NCBI GenBank assembly: GCA_964642815.1
Contig: CAZXSA010000093.1
Span: forward strand, 1-17,554
DNA: 17,554 bases
Source of the DNA: JAAYCU01 sp964642815
GTDB lineage: Bacteria; Planctomycetota; Phycisphaerae; UBA1845; PWPN01
Direction of reading: 5' to 3'
Under the pieces are notes generated by a model that had not been told where the DNA came from, did no database searches, and saw only the letters and a program-made list of their open reading frames with translations. Within the stretch, counting starts at the first letter, position 1, and the number at the start of each line of letters is the position of its first letter. The position numbers and the translations under genes are program-made. Of the stretch, positions 1 through 7,279 are shown piece by piece.

Positions 1-2
1 AT

Positions 3-3000
3 TTCAGGTGCATGAAGAACATGGGGGCCACCGTGGTCAATCCCCATTTCTTCGGCACCACCGTGGAAACCACGCGATGCAATCTCATCGATTACGCCGC
101 GAGCAACGTGGGGATCAAGTGGACGCCGACCTTCGAATCTTTGGGGAACGACCCGATCAGCATGGCTTGGATTACCAATGATTTTCTGCGTCTCTACGGC
201 GACAGCCCCAACCTGATGAGGGTCGACGGTCGTCCGGTCATGTTCTGGCATCTGGCCAGCTACGACAACACAATCGCCGAGGCCGTGGAACTCGTACGGG
301 CCCATTCCGGAGAGGTGACGATTATTCTCGACACCTTCTTCATCGTGCCCAGTTGGATTGATATCGGCCAGGTCCTCAAGGATCCTGACAACGCCACGGG
401 TTATCCGCGGATCAATGGATTGTATCAATGGGTTTCCGTCTTCTGGTGTTACAATCCATCAAGCAACCGGAAAAACGACATCAACTATTATGTCAACCAT
501 TGTATCGCCAACCAGATGATTCCGGTTTTATGCACCTCGCCAAGCTACAACGAGGAAAACTGGGGTTACGGTAATAGTCTCGCTTGCGGTATCGGCGCCG
601 ACCGTAGCGGCCAGCCGCATTACAACACCACCCGTGACGTGAACGAATGGGAAGGCAACCTCAACGATCTGCTTTACAACAATCACCCCGACGCTTGGAT
701 TTACATCCAGGCCTGGGACGAATGGGCCGAAGGCTCCTCCCTGGCCCCGACCACCTACAACTGTTACGACTTCTTGGACACTTTCAAACAGGTGCTTAAC
801 GAGCATGGTTGGCTGACGGACAACACCGAATTCTGCCGGCCGAGCTATCCTTCCGGATACAATCCCAGCGGATGCGGCACGACGCCGGTATGTGTCCCGA
901 CCGGCCTCGCACCGGTTATTTGCGAGGTCGTCCCCAACCCCGATCAGGTCACGATCGAAACCGAATACACCAAACGTCTGTACCTGGAGAATAGCGCGTA
1001 TCCCGTCCCGACCTGGTCGGTGGTCGGCGGACCAAGCGGCCTGCAGGTCGGCGGCAACGGCTATGTTTCCGGCTGGAAACCGAGCAGCGGGCAGGCGAAC
1101 ACGACCCAAACCATTATCATCCGGGCCACGAATGCCGTGGGTTATGACGACGTGACCTGGCAAGTCCTGATCAACCCGGTACCGGATCAGACCGTGGCCG
1201 ACTTCCCATTCAACAGCAATGCCGAGGGCTGGGCACTGGATGTCTGGAGGGCCGACAACAATCTCGGCTACGGCACTATTGTCTGGGACTCCGCCTCGGG
1301 CAATACCGGCGGAAATATGAAGTCCACCGGCAGCGGGACATCCAACAACGACAACAATTGTACCCGCGAGGGTGGCATGATGACCCGGGGTATTTCCACC
1401 GTCCCTTATACCGATATTCATGTCGAATATGACGTGATCGCCACCTTGAACACGCCTCCTTCCGCGGGTTGTAGCGGTAATTGCGGCGGTAATCTGCTGG
1501 AGGGCAGTTGCGAGGATAAACTGGTCGTTTACTACAGCACCAACGGGACCAGCGGGCCGTGGACCAAGGCCCAGGAATTGAACGAAGGCGATGATCTGCC
1601 CACGACCTGGACCCGCAAAGTCATCAGTCTGACCGGCGTAACCGCCGCGGAGAACAATCCCCTTTTCGCTCTATGTTTCATCTGGCAGTTTAACAGCGCA
1701 TCGGACGTGGGGCGGATCGATAACATACGGGTGTCCGGGGTCATCCCCGGCGAGCAGGTGGCCACCCCGACGATCTCACCCAACGGCGCGAATTTCATCA
1801 CCTCGGTGCAGGTCAACCTCGCTTGCGCCACGCCCGGGGCAACGATCCGCTACACGACCAACGGCAGCGAGCCAACCGGTAGTTCCACCCTCTACACTTC
1901 TCCGTTCACCTTGACCCAAACGACCACGATCAAGGCCCGAGCCTTCAAGAGCGGCTATTTCGACAGCGACGTGGCCAGCGCGGCGTTTGCCAAGCAAGGC
2001 CAAGTGGCCACCCCGACGATCACGCCGAACGGCGCGAATTTCGCCAATTCCGTGGAGGTCAGCCTCGGTTGTGGCACGGCCGGAGCGACGATCCGCTACA
2101 CGACCAATGGCACCGAGCCGACCGGTAGTTCCACCCTCTACACCTCTCCGTTCACCTTGACCGGTACGACCACGATCAAGGCCCGGGCCTTCAAGAACGG
2201 TTATACCGACAGCGTCGTGGCCAGCGCCACGTTCACCAGACTGGACCAGGTGGCCACCCCGACGATCTCCCCCAACGACACGGATTTTACAGGCTCGGTG
2301 GAGGTCAGCCTCGGTTGTGGCACGGCCGGAGCGGCGATCCGCTACACGACCGACGGCAGCGAGCCGACCAGTGGTTCCGCTCTCTACAGTACCCCCTTCC
2401 TCCTGACCCGTACGACCACGATCAAGGCCCGGGCCTTCAAGAGCGGTTCTATCGACAGTGCCGTGGCCATCGCCACGTTTACCAGACTGGATCAGGTGAT
2501 AATTCCATTGATTTCGTCGGGCAGTACGGATTTTGTCGGGTCGATGGAGGTCAACCTGAGTTGCGAGACGGCCGGGGCGACGATCCGCTATACCATCAAC
2601 GGCACCACGCCATCGCGGACCAACGGCACGATGATCAACAGTGGATCATCCATTACCCTGACGAGTACGACCACGCTCCAGGCCATCGCTTACAAGACCG
2701 GAATGACCGATAGTAACATAGCCATCGCCACGTTTACCAGACTGGACCAGGTGGCGACCCCGACGATTTCACCGAACGGCGGCAATTTCGCTGACTCCGT
2801 GGATATCGTCCTCGATTGCAACACCGCAGGAGCGACGATCCGGTACACCAACGACGGTACCATCCCGAGCAAGAGCTCCCGACGCTATCAAACCCCCTTT
2901 ACCCTGAACAGCTCGACGATCATCAGGGTTCGGGCCTTTAAAAACGGTATGGTCGATAGTTCCGTGACCAGCGCGACGTTCACCAAGCTGGAGAAGAGAG

Positions 3001-3362
3001 ACAAGGTGGCGACCCCGACGATCGAACCGACCGGGGGCACTTTCACCGATTCGGTGGTGGTCAGCCTCATTTGCGGCACGCCGGGAGCGGAAATTCGCTA
3101 TACCACGGACGGCAGCGATCCGACTCGCATCTCCGCCCTCTATGGTGGTTCATTTACCCTGACCAGTTCGGCGACCGTCAAGGTTCAGGCCTTCAAGGAC
3201 GGTTCCACCGACAGCGAAATCGCCTCGGCCATCTTTTCGATTTCGGACGATAACGACTCTACGGAACGATGGCCTTGCGCTGTGGGCATGGGTGAGGCCA
3301 TGATGGCTTCGCTGTTCGGCTTGACCTTCATGCGCGTCCGCCGCCGACGTTGGGTAAAGTAG
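3..3362 (+). CDS. GH99-like secreted glycoside hydrolase with six chitobiase-C-type repeats (5' partial)
   Basis: The reading frame is open to the left edge, and the first ATG (position 12) falls inside the catalytic domain, so the true start and any signal peptide lie upstream. Numbering from that ATG, residues 1-265 look like a GH71/GH99-type (WbsX-like) TIM barrel. WDEWAEG at 235-241 matches the family's EWHEG element, giving two acidic residues three apart (E237, E240), as in endo-alpha-mannosidases. Residues about 310-395 look like an Ig-like domain and 396-577 like a jelly-roll, carbohydrate-binding-like region. Six repeats of about 82 residues (582-1077), of the chitobiase/hexosaminidase C-terminal type, begin with VATPTI. 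The tail (1078-1116) has a Cys, a hydrophobic stretch and an Arg cluster. It probably acts outside the cytoplasm on an alpha-linked glycan. The hydrolase class is fairly secure; the substrate is unknown. Confidence 0.8.
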   Translation, partial: FRCMKNMGATVVNPHFFGTTVETTRCNLIDYAASNVGIKWTPTFESLGNDPISMAWITNDFLRLYGDSPNLMRVDGRPVMFWHLASYDNTIAEAVELVRAHSGEVTIILDTFFIVPSWIDIGQVLKDPDNATGYPRINGLYQWVSVFWCYNPSSNRKNDINYYVNHCIANQMIPVLCTSPSYNEENWGYGNSLACGIGADRSGQPHYNTTRDVNEWEGNLNDLLYNNHPDAWIYIQAWDEWAEGSSLAPTTYNCYDFLDTFKQVLNEHGWLTDNTEFCRPSYPSGYNPSGCGTTPVCVPTGLAPVICEVVPNPDQVTIETEYTKRLYLENSAYPVPTWSVVGGPSGLQVGGNGYVSGWKPSSGQANTTQTIIIRATNAVGYDDVTWQVLINPVPDQTVADFPFNSNAEGWALDVWRADNNLGYGTIVWDSASGNTGGNMKSTGSGTSNNDNNCTREGGMMTRGISTVPYTDIHVEYDVIATLNTPPSAGCSGNCGGNLLEGSCEDKLVVYYSTNGTSGPWTKAQELNEGDDLPTTWTRKVISLTGVTAAENNPLFALCFIWQFNSASDVGRIDNIRVSGVIPGEQVATPTISPNGANFITSVQVNLACATPGATIRYTTNGSEPTGSSTLYTSPFTLTQTTTIKARAFKSGYFDSDVASAAFAKQGQVATPTITPNGANFANSVEVSLGCGTAGATIRYTTNGTEPTGSSTLYTSPFTLTGTTTIKARAFKNGYTDSVVASATFTRLDQVATPTISPNDTDFTGSVEVSLGCGTAGAAIRYTTDGSEPTSGSALYSTPFLLTRTTTIKARAFKSGSIDSAVAIATFTRLDQVIIPLISSGSTDFVGSMEVNLSCETAGATIRYTINGTTPSRTNGTMINSGSSITLTSTTTLQAIAYKTGMTDSNIAIATFTRLDQVATPTISPNGGNFADSVDIVLDCNTAGATIRYTNDGTIPSKSSRRYQTPFTLNSSTIIRVRAFKNGMVDSSVTSATFTKLEKRDKVATPTIEPTGGTFTDSVVVSLICGTPGAEIRYTTDGSDPTRISALYGGSFTLTSSATVKVQAFKDGSTDSEIASAIFSISDDNDSTERWPCAVGMGEAMMASLFGLTFMRVRRRRWVK
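1755..3239 (+). repeat. Six in-frame tandem repeats of about 246-255 bp encoding beta-sandwich modules
   Basis: Copies begin at 1755, 2001, 2247, 2493, 2748 and 3003, giving periods of 246, 246, 246, 255 and 255 bp. Each encodes a module opening with (Q/K)VATPTI, then an IRYTT(N/D)G core and a (T/V)I(K/R)(A/V)(R/Q)AFK segment. Copies 1-3 share long stretches of identical codons, while copy 4 has lost the VATPTI opening and copies 4-6 are more diverged. This suggests recent duplication or gene conversion among the first three. The modules probably act as spacers or carbohydrate-binding arms between the catalytic domain and the cell surface. Confidence 0.85.
3270..3359 (+). other. C-terminal sorting or anchor-like tail of the GH99-like protein
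   Basis: After the last repeat, a polar linker leads to Cys1089, then a stretch rich in Gly, Ala, Met, Leu and Phe (about 1090-1107), then the Arg cluster RVRRRR just before the end. This motif / membrane segment / basic cluster order is the architecture of bacterial C-terminal sorting signals such as PEP-CTERM, MYXO-CTERM and GlyGly-CTERM. There is no PEP motif; the Cys before the hydrophobic run is closer to the Cys-containing types. It suggests surface display or processing rather than free secretion. The exact family cannot be named from sequence alone. Confidence 0.5.
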
Positions 3363-3570
3363 ATTTGTGTCTGACTCATGGTGGAATAAACCCCACTATC
3401 GAAGGGAAAGCGGCGTCAATGCCGCCGCGGTCCATAAGCCATTCCACGACGTTGCCAGCCCCTCTAATACCGTCACGGACCCGGGCGGATGGTTTGCGCG
3501 GCGGCCACTTGAATCGGCCGATGGACGGCTATAGCATGAGCATTCCTTAATTCATGCGAGGAAAAAGAGG
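3363..3570. other. Intergenic region between the hydrolase gene and tyrS
   Basis: This is 208 bp with no convincing gene. It holds a short hairpin (GCGGC at 3410-3414 pairing with GCCGC at 3421-3425, six-base loop) with no T-tract, so it is a weak terminator candidate at best. A purine-rich GAGGA at 3558-3562 is the likely ribosome binding site of tyrS. No T-box consensus was found. Confidence 0.5.
3509..3535 (+). promoter_or_regulatory. Weak candidate promoter for tyrS
   Basis: TTGAAT (3509-3514) and TATAGC (3530-3535) resemble sigma70 -35 and -10 boxes, but the 15-base spacer is short and each box matches at only 4 of 6 positions. The -10 lies in a small palindrome, GCTATAGC. It sits about 35 bases before the start codon. 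Confidence 0.2.
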
Positions 3571-4830
3571 ATGACGAGTTTCGCCAGTATTGAAGAGCAA
3601 CTTAAGGTATTAACCCGCGGCTGTGAGCGGATCGAAACCCTGGATGATCTGCGTCGCAAGCTGGCGCGGTCGCGAGAACAGAATAAACCGCTGCGGATCA
3701 AGCTCGGGCTGGATCCGACGGCCCCGGATATTCATCTCGGGCACACGGTCGTCTTGCGCAAGATGCGCCAATTTCAGGACTTGGGGCACAAGGCGGTGCT
3801 GATTATCGGCGATTACACGGCTCGGATCGGCGATCCTTCCGGACGGAGCAAGACCCGCCCGGTGCTGGATTCGAGGGACATCAAGGCCAACGCGAAGACG
3901 TATTTCGAGCAGGCCGGGCGCGTGCTGGACACGTCCCGTACGAAACTGGAGATCCGCTACAACAGCGAATGGCTCGAAAAGATGGATTTCGCGGACGTGA
4001 TCCGGCTGGCGGGTCAGATGACCGTCGGTCAGATGCTCAAGCGCGACGATTTCGCCAAGCGGTTCAAGGCCGAGGTGCCCATCGGAGTACATGAATTGCT
4101 CTACCCGCTGATGCAGGGCTGGGACAGCGTGTGCATTGAATCCGACGTCGAGCTGGGCGGAACGGACCAGACGTTCAATAATCTGGTCGGCCGCGATCTC
4201 CAGCGGGATGCGGGTCAGGAGCCGCAGGTGGTCATGGTCATGCCGATCCTCGTTGGCCTGGACGGGCAGGAAAAGATGAGCAAATCGCTGGGCAACTATA
4301 TCGGCGTCACCGAGTCGGCCCATGATATGTTCGGCAAGTTGATGAGCGTACCGGACGAGTGCATGGTCAATTATTTGACCTTGCTGACCGCGATGCCGGA
4401 AAGCGACATTCGCCTTTTGACCAACGCGGGCCAAACGCATCCAATGGAAGCCAAGAAACGCATGGCGATGGAGATCATGGCCGGTTTTCATGCGGCGGTG
4501 GATGCCGAGCGGGCCCGGAGCGAATGGGAGCGGATACACCAGAAAAAAGCGGCGACCGGCGACCTGGTAGTGCCCGAAGACACGCCGACGCTGGCTGTGG
4601 GTAAAGATCTGATGGAAGACGGCCGGGTACCGGTGATCCGGCTGGCCGTGCATTGCGGTTTCGCCGCGAGTAACAGCGAGGTGCGCCGGCTGATTAAGGA
4701 AAACGGGCTGCGTCTCAACGGCGAGTTGGTTACCGACCCGCTGGCGTTGTTGCCGATCAAGACCGGCGATGTTTTGCAGCGCGGCAAGCGGAAGTTCGCC
4801 CGGTTGGAGGTGGCGGGGAGCGACGCTTAA
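3571..4830 (+). CDS. tyrS: Tyrosyl-tRNA synthetase
   Basis: This cytoplasmic class I aminoacyl-tRNA synthetase charges tRNA-Tyr with tyrosine using ATP. The 419-residue product has the usual bacterial length. The HIGH signature is HLGH at residues 55-58, preceded by the GLDPTAPDIH substrate-pocket segment, and KMSKS is intact at 235-239. A C-terminal S4 RNA-binding domain (about 350-412) is visible, with the SNSEVRRLIKENGLRLNG stretch. The order and spacing match the long type (TyrZ-like) of bacterial TyrRS. The start is supported by GAGGA eight bases upstream of the ATG. The gene is followed 68 bp later by rnk on the same strand, so co-transcription is possible. A 432-codon open frame on the other strand is a GC-driven shadow. 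Confidence 0.97.
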   Translation: MTSFASIEEQLKVLTRGCERIETLDDLRRKLARSREQNKPLRIKLGLDPTAPDIHLGHTVVLRKMRQFQDLGHKAVLIIGDYTARIGDPSGRSKTRPVLDSRDIKANAKTYFEQAGRVLDTSRTKLEIRYNSEWLEKMDFADVIRLAGQMTVGQMLKRDDFAKRFKAEVPIGVHELLYPLMQGWDSVCIESDVELGGTDQTFNNLVGRDLQRDAGQEPQVVMVMPILVGLDGQEKMSKSLGNYIGVTESAHDMFGKLMSVPDECMVNYLTLLTAMPESDIRLLTNAGQTHPMEAKKRMAMEIMAGFHAAVDAERARSEWERIHQKKAATGDLVVPEDTPTLAVGKDLMEDGRVPVIRLAVHCGFAASNSEVRRLIKENGLRLNGELVTDPLALLPIKTGDVLQRGKRKFARLEVAGSDA

Positions 4831-4898
4831 AGGGCTCACGCGCCGACTCTGGACCGGTAATTCCCCGGCAACGTATCGCGTACGAGAAGGAGTATGCC

Positions 4899-5312
4899 AT
4901 GGCCGCACGAGGTATCTACATTACGGTGCAGGATATGAACCGGCTGAGCCGGATGCTGACCGAGGCGGTGGCCGCCACCGAGAATGACGAGCACCTTCTC
5001 CAATTGGAGCGGGAACTGGATCGGGCCAAGCTGGTGCGCTCGAAGGAAGTACCCGCGGACGTGGTGACGATGAACTCCAAAATCCGGGTGCGGGACATGG
5101 ATACCGACGAGGAAAAAGTGTTCACGCTGGTTTTTCCGGACGCTCCGGGCGGTGGGCCGGACCAGGTTTCCGTGCTTTCGCCCATCGGTACGGCGGTGCT
5201 GGGCTTTCGCGTGGGCGATACGATACGCTGGAAGGCCGAGAATAAGGTCATGAATTTGAAAGTGGAAGAACTGCTCTATCAGCCAGAGGCGGCTGGCGAC
5301 TATCACTTATAA
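4899..5312 (+). CDS. rnk: Rnk-type regulator of nucleoside diphosphate kinase (GreA/GreB C-terminal fold)
   Basis: The 137-residue product matches E. coli Rnk (136 residues) in length and in several signatures: a short alpha-helical N-terminus (about 1-50) with an ELDRAKL segment, DVVTMNSKIRVRD near residue 54, SPIGTAVLGFRVGD in the core, and the family's ending YQPEAAGDY. Rnk proteins share the C-terminal domain of GreA/GreB, bind RNA polymerase and have a shorter coiled coil than true Gre factors. The known genetic role in E. coli is in setting nucleoside diphosphate kinase levels. The start is supported by AAGGAG at 4887-4892, six bases before the ATG. It lies 68 bp after tyrS and 43 bp before the next gene, so it probably belongs to the same transcription unit. 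Confidence 0.88.
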   Translation: MAARGIYITVQDMNRLSRMLTEAVAATENDEHLLQLERELDRAKLVRSKEVPADVVTMNSKIRVRDMDTDEEKVFTLVFPDAPGGGPDQVSVLSPIGTAVLGFRVGDTIRWKAENKVMNLKVEELLYQPEAAGDYHL

Positions 5313-5355
5313 CCGGCGAGTGCGGGTAACCGACTTGTCCGAAACGGATCAGACC

Positions 5356-5949
5356 ATGAAACTACCTCAACTTGAATCACCGGAACGCTATGCCGGCCTG
5401 TATATCTTCGACTTCGGCGGGCAGGTGGCGGTCGGCTACACGGCCGAGGAAATCGCCGCGTTACTGGAATCGGAGCGGTACGCGGACGGCAAGGTCTATC
5501 GGATTCACCGAGCCCTGCCGGACGGCACGATGGAATTGCAGGGCGTAGCGCGGGAAAAGTTTTTCATGGAGGACGGGCTGTTCTTTTATCGCGGTAACGG
5601 TGAGGCGGCCCGGAGCGATTTTACCGAACTCGAGCGGTTGGCGACGAACGCGCCGCCGCCATGCCGGATGAAAATGCACCTGGCCAGACTCGAAGGCGCG
5701 ATCGCGCCGCATCTGACAGCGATTATTTTTCCGGCGGAGTGCACGCACGATGTATCCGATTGGCTGAACGACATCCATTTCGAGGGGGGCGACCGCGTGG
5801 AGGGCGGGAGCAGTCTGGTCACGGATTACTATGCGGCCCATCCAGTCGTGAGCGAGCGCAAGCAGTTGTGGCCCGCCGGAGACCAGTCCCGTACGGCGGA
5901 GCAGGTATTGGCGGAAACGCGACTACCGATTCAACGGAAACTGGCATGA
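5356..5949 (+). CDS. Hypothetical protein, 197 residues
   Basis: I do not recognise this family. The product is soluble in appearance, with no signal peptide or membrane segment. It opens with a YAGLYIFDFGGQVAVGYTAEEI segment (about residues 9-30) typical of a small alpha/beta domain, and has a single Cys in a PPPCRMKMHL segment. The start is uncertain: the frame is open from a GTG at 5320, but the ATG at 5356 has a weak GGA seven bases upstream and begins just before the compact part of the protein. It follows rnk by 43 bp and overlaps the next small gene by ATGA, so it is very likely translated as part of the same operon. Coding quality is good, with GC-rich third positions like its neighbours. 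Confidence 0.7.
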   Translation: MKLPQLESPERYAGLYIFDFGGQVAVGYTAEEIAALLESERYADGKVYRIHRALPDGTMELQGVAREKFFMEDGLFFYRGNGEAARSDFTELERLATNAPPPCRMKMHLARLEGAIAPHLTAIIFPAECTHDVSDWLNDIHFEGGDRVEGGSSLVTDYYAAHPVVSERKQLWPAGDQSRTAEQVLAETRLPIQRKLA

Positions 5950-6155
5950 GCGGTCATCGGCGAGCATGGCTGACCCGACTGATTTTTTGGGCGATACGGT
6001 GGTCGCCGAAGCAGGCCGCACAAGAGGATATCGACCAGCGAATGAAACGGATGGATTTTGAAACGGACACGCGGCGACTGGGCGCGCGGATGAATGAGCG
6101 TTTGCGCGATCGGCTGCGGCGAAAATGGTTACGACTGAGTAAGCGATCGTCTTGA
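5946..6155 (+). CDS. Small basic protein translationally coupled to the upstream gene
   Basis: This 69-residue frame starts at an ATG that overlaps the preceding TGA as ATGA, the classic arrangement for translational coupling. The product is strongly basic, with many Arg residues in the C-terminal half (RRLGARMNERLRDRLRRKW), which could form a basic helix. The N-terminus has an aromatic amphipathic stretch (WLTRLIFWAIRW) that could touch a membrane. No family is recognised and no function can be assigned. A longer open frame exists in the same phase from 5661, but that part lies inside the upstream gene and is taken as a shadow. The case for a real gene rests on the overlap and position. Confidence 0.5.
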   Translation: MSGHRRAWLTRLIFWAIRWSPKQAAQEDIDQRMKRMDFETDTRRLGARMNERLRDRLRRKWLRLSKRSS

Positions 6156-6224
6156 CCCCCTGAATCGTACCGGCAAGACGCGGGTTGCGGCGGGGTCGAG
6201 GAGGCCGAGCAGAGGAGTTGGATG

Positions 6225-7274
6225 ATGGCGAGGAAGTACGGTTTTGGAGTGATCGGCGCGGGGATGATCGGCGGCGTGCATGCCGAGGCGATCAAAGGCT
6301 TGCCTAACGCGGAGCTCGTGGGGATCTGCGATAACGTATCCGGGGCGGCCGAGGCGTTCGGCAAGCGGTGCGGCTGTCGCGGCGAGTGCGATCTGGAGAA
6401 GTTTCTATCGCGAGACGATATCGACGTGGTGACCATCGCCACGCCCAGCGGTCTGCACGCGGACATCGCCATCGCGGCGGCCAAGCACGGCAAACACTGC
6501 ATCGTCGAAAAACCGATCGATATCAGCCTGGAAAAAATCGACCGGCTGATCGAGGCGCACGCCAAGGCCGGGACCACGGTGGGCGGCATATTCAACATGC
6601 GTTACGACCAGACCGCCAAGCTCGCGAAAAAAGCCGTCGAGCAGGGGCGGTTCGGGCAATTGACGTTCGGGTTGGCTTACGGGCCCTGGTGGCGGACCCA
6701 GGAATATTACGACCAGGGCGGCTGGCGGGGCACTTGGGCCCTGGACGGCGGCGGGGCCCTGATGAATCAGGGCATCCATACGATCGACATGCTGCAATGG
6801 TTGATGGGGCCGGTCAAGAGAATCCATGCCTTCGCGAAGACCCTGGTCCATCAGCGGATCGAGGTCGAGGATACCGCTTCCGCGACGCTCGAATTCGCCA
6901 ACGGCGCGCTAGGGGTGATCGCCTGCACGACGAGCATGTGGCCGGGGCATTTCCGTACGATCGAGATTTCCGGCGACCGCGGCACGGTGGCGCTGGCGGA
7001 CAATTCGTTTTTCTTCTGGCAGTTTGCCGACGAAAAACCCGAGGACGAGGCCATCCGCCGCGAGCATGTGCATTTCCCGGCGGCCTCGGTGGGCGCGTCC
7101 GATCCCAAGGCCGGACTGACCGCGGGCAATCACCGGGCTAACTTCGCCGATTTCCTGGATGCAATCGAGCAGAAGCGTGAGCCGGCGATTTCCGGACGGG
7201 AGGCCCGCAAGTCGGTGGAGATCATTCTGGGAATTTACCGATCGGCCCAGACGGGTAAGACCGTGGAGTTGTAG
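6225..7274 (+). CDS. Gfo/Idh/MocA-family NAD(P)-dependent oxidoreductase
   Basis: Members oxidise or reduce sugars, inositols and related polyols with NAD(P). The 349-residue product has a Rossmann fold with GAGMIG at 11-16, and the conserved EKP at 95-97, whose Lys helps catalysis in the family. GGGALMNQGIHTIDM at 175-189 carries the usual catalytic His (H185). The second half is the alpha/beta sheet domain that shapes the sugar site. No signal peptide is seen, so it should be cytoplasmic. Two adjacent ATGs occur; AGAGGAG at 6211-6217 is 4 bases from the first (6222) and 7 from the second (6225), so the second is preferred. It ends 5 bp before the binding-protein gene, suggesting that an imported compound may be its substrate. 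The specific substrate is unknown. Confidence 0.9.
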   Translation: MARKYGFGVIGAGMIGGVHAEAIKGLPNAELVGICDNVSGAAEAFGKRCGCRGECDLEKFLSRDDIDVVTIATPSGLHADIAIAAAKHGKHCIVEKPIDISLEKIDRLIEAHAKAGTTVGGIFNMRYDQTAKLAKKAVEQGRFGQLTFGLAYGPWWRTQEYYDQGGWRGTWALDGGGALMNQGIHTIDMLQWLMGPVKRIHAFAKTLVHQRIEVEDTASATLEFANGALGVIACTTSMWPGHFRTIEISGDRGTVALADNSFFFWQFADEKPEDEAIRREHVHFPAASVGASDPKAGLTAGNHRANFADFLDAIEQKREPAISGREARKSVEIILGIYRSAQTGKTVEL

Positions 7275-7279
7275 ACGCA

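Noticed and set aside
528..1421. 297-codon open frame on the - strand
   Set aside because: It is antisense to the GH99-like gene and has no domain or plausible start context.
1755..3239. Regular repeats as a CRISPR array
   Set aside because: The period is about 246 bp, the repeats are coding and in frame, and they encode beta-sandwich modules.
3363..3570. Possible T-box leader before tyrS
   Set aside because: A GGGCGGATGG stretch near 3483 slightly resembles a T-box core, but the consensus GGTGGNACCGCG, the specifier stem and a terminator are missing.
3610..4908. 432-codon open frame on the - strand
   Set aside because: It is the antisense shadow of tyrS, a certain gene, and its translation shows no family features.
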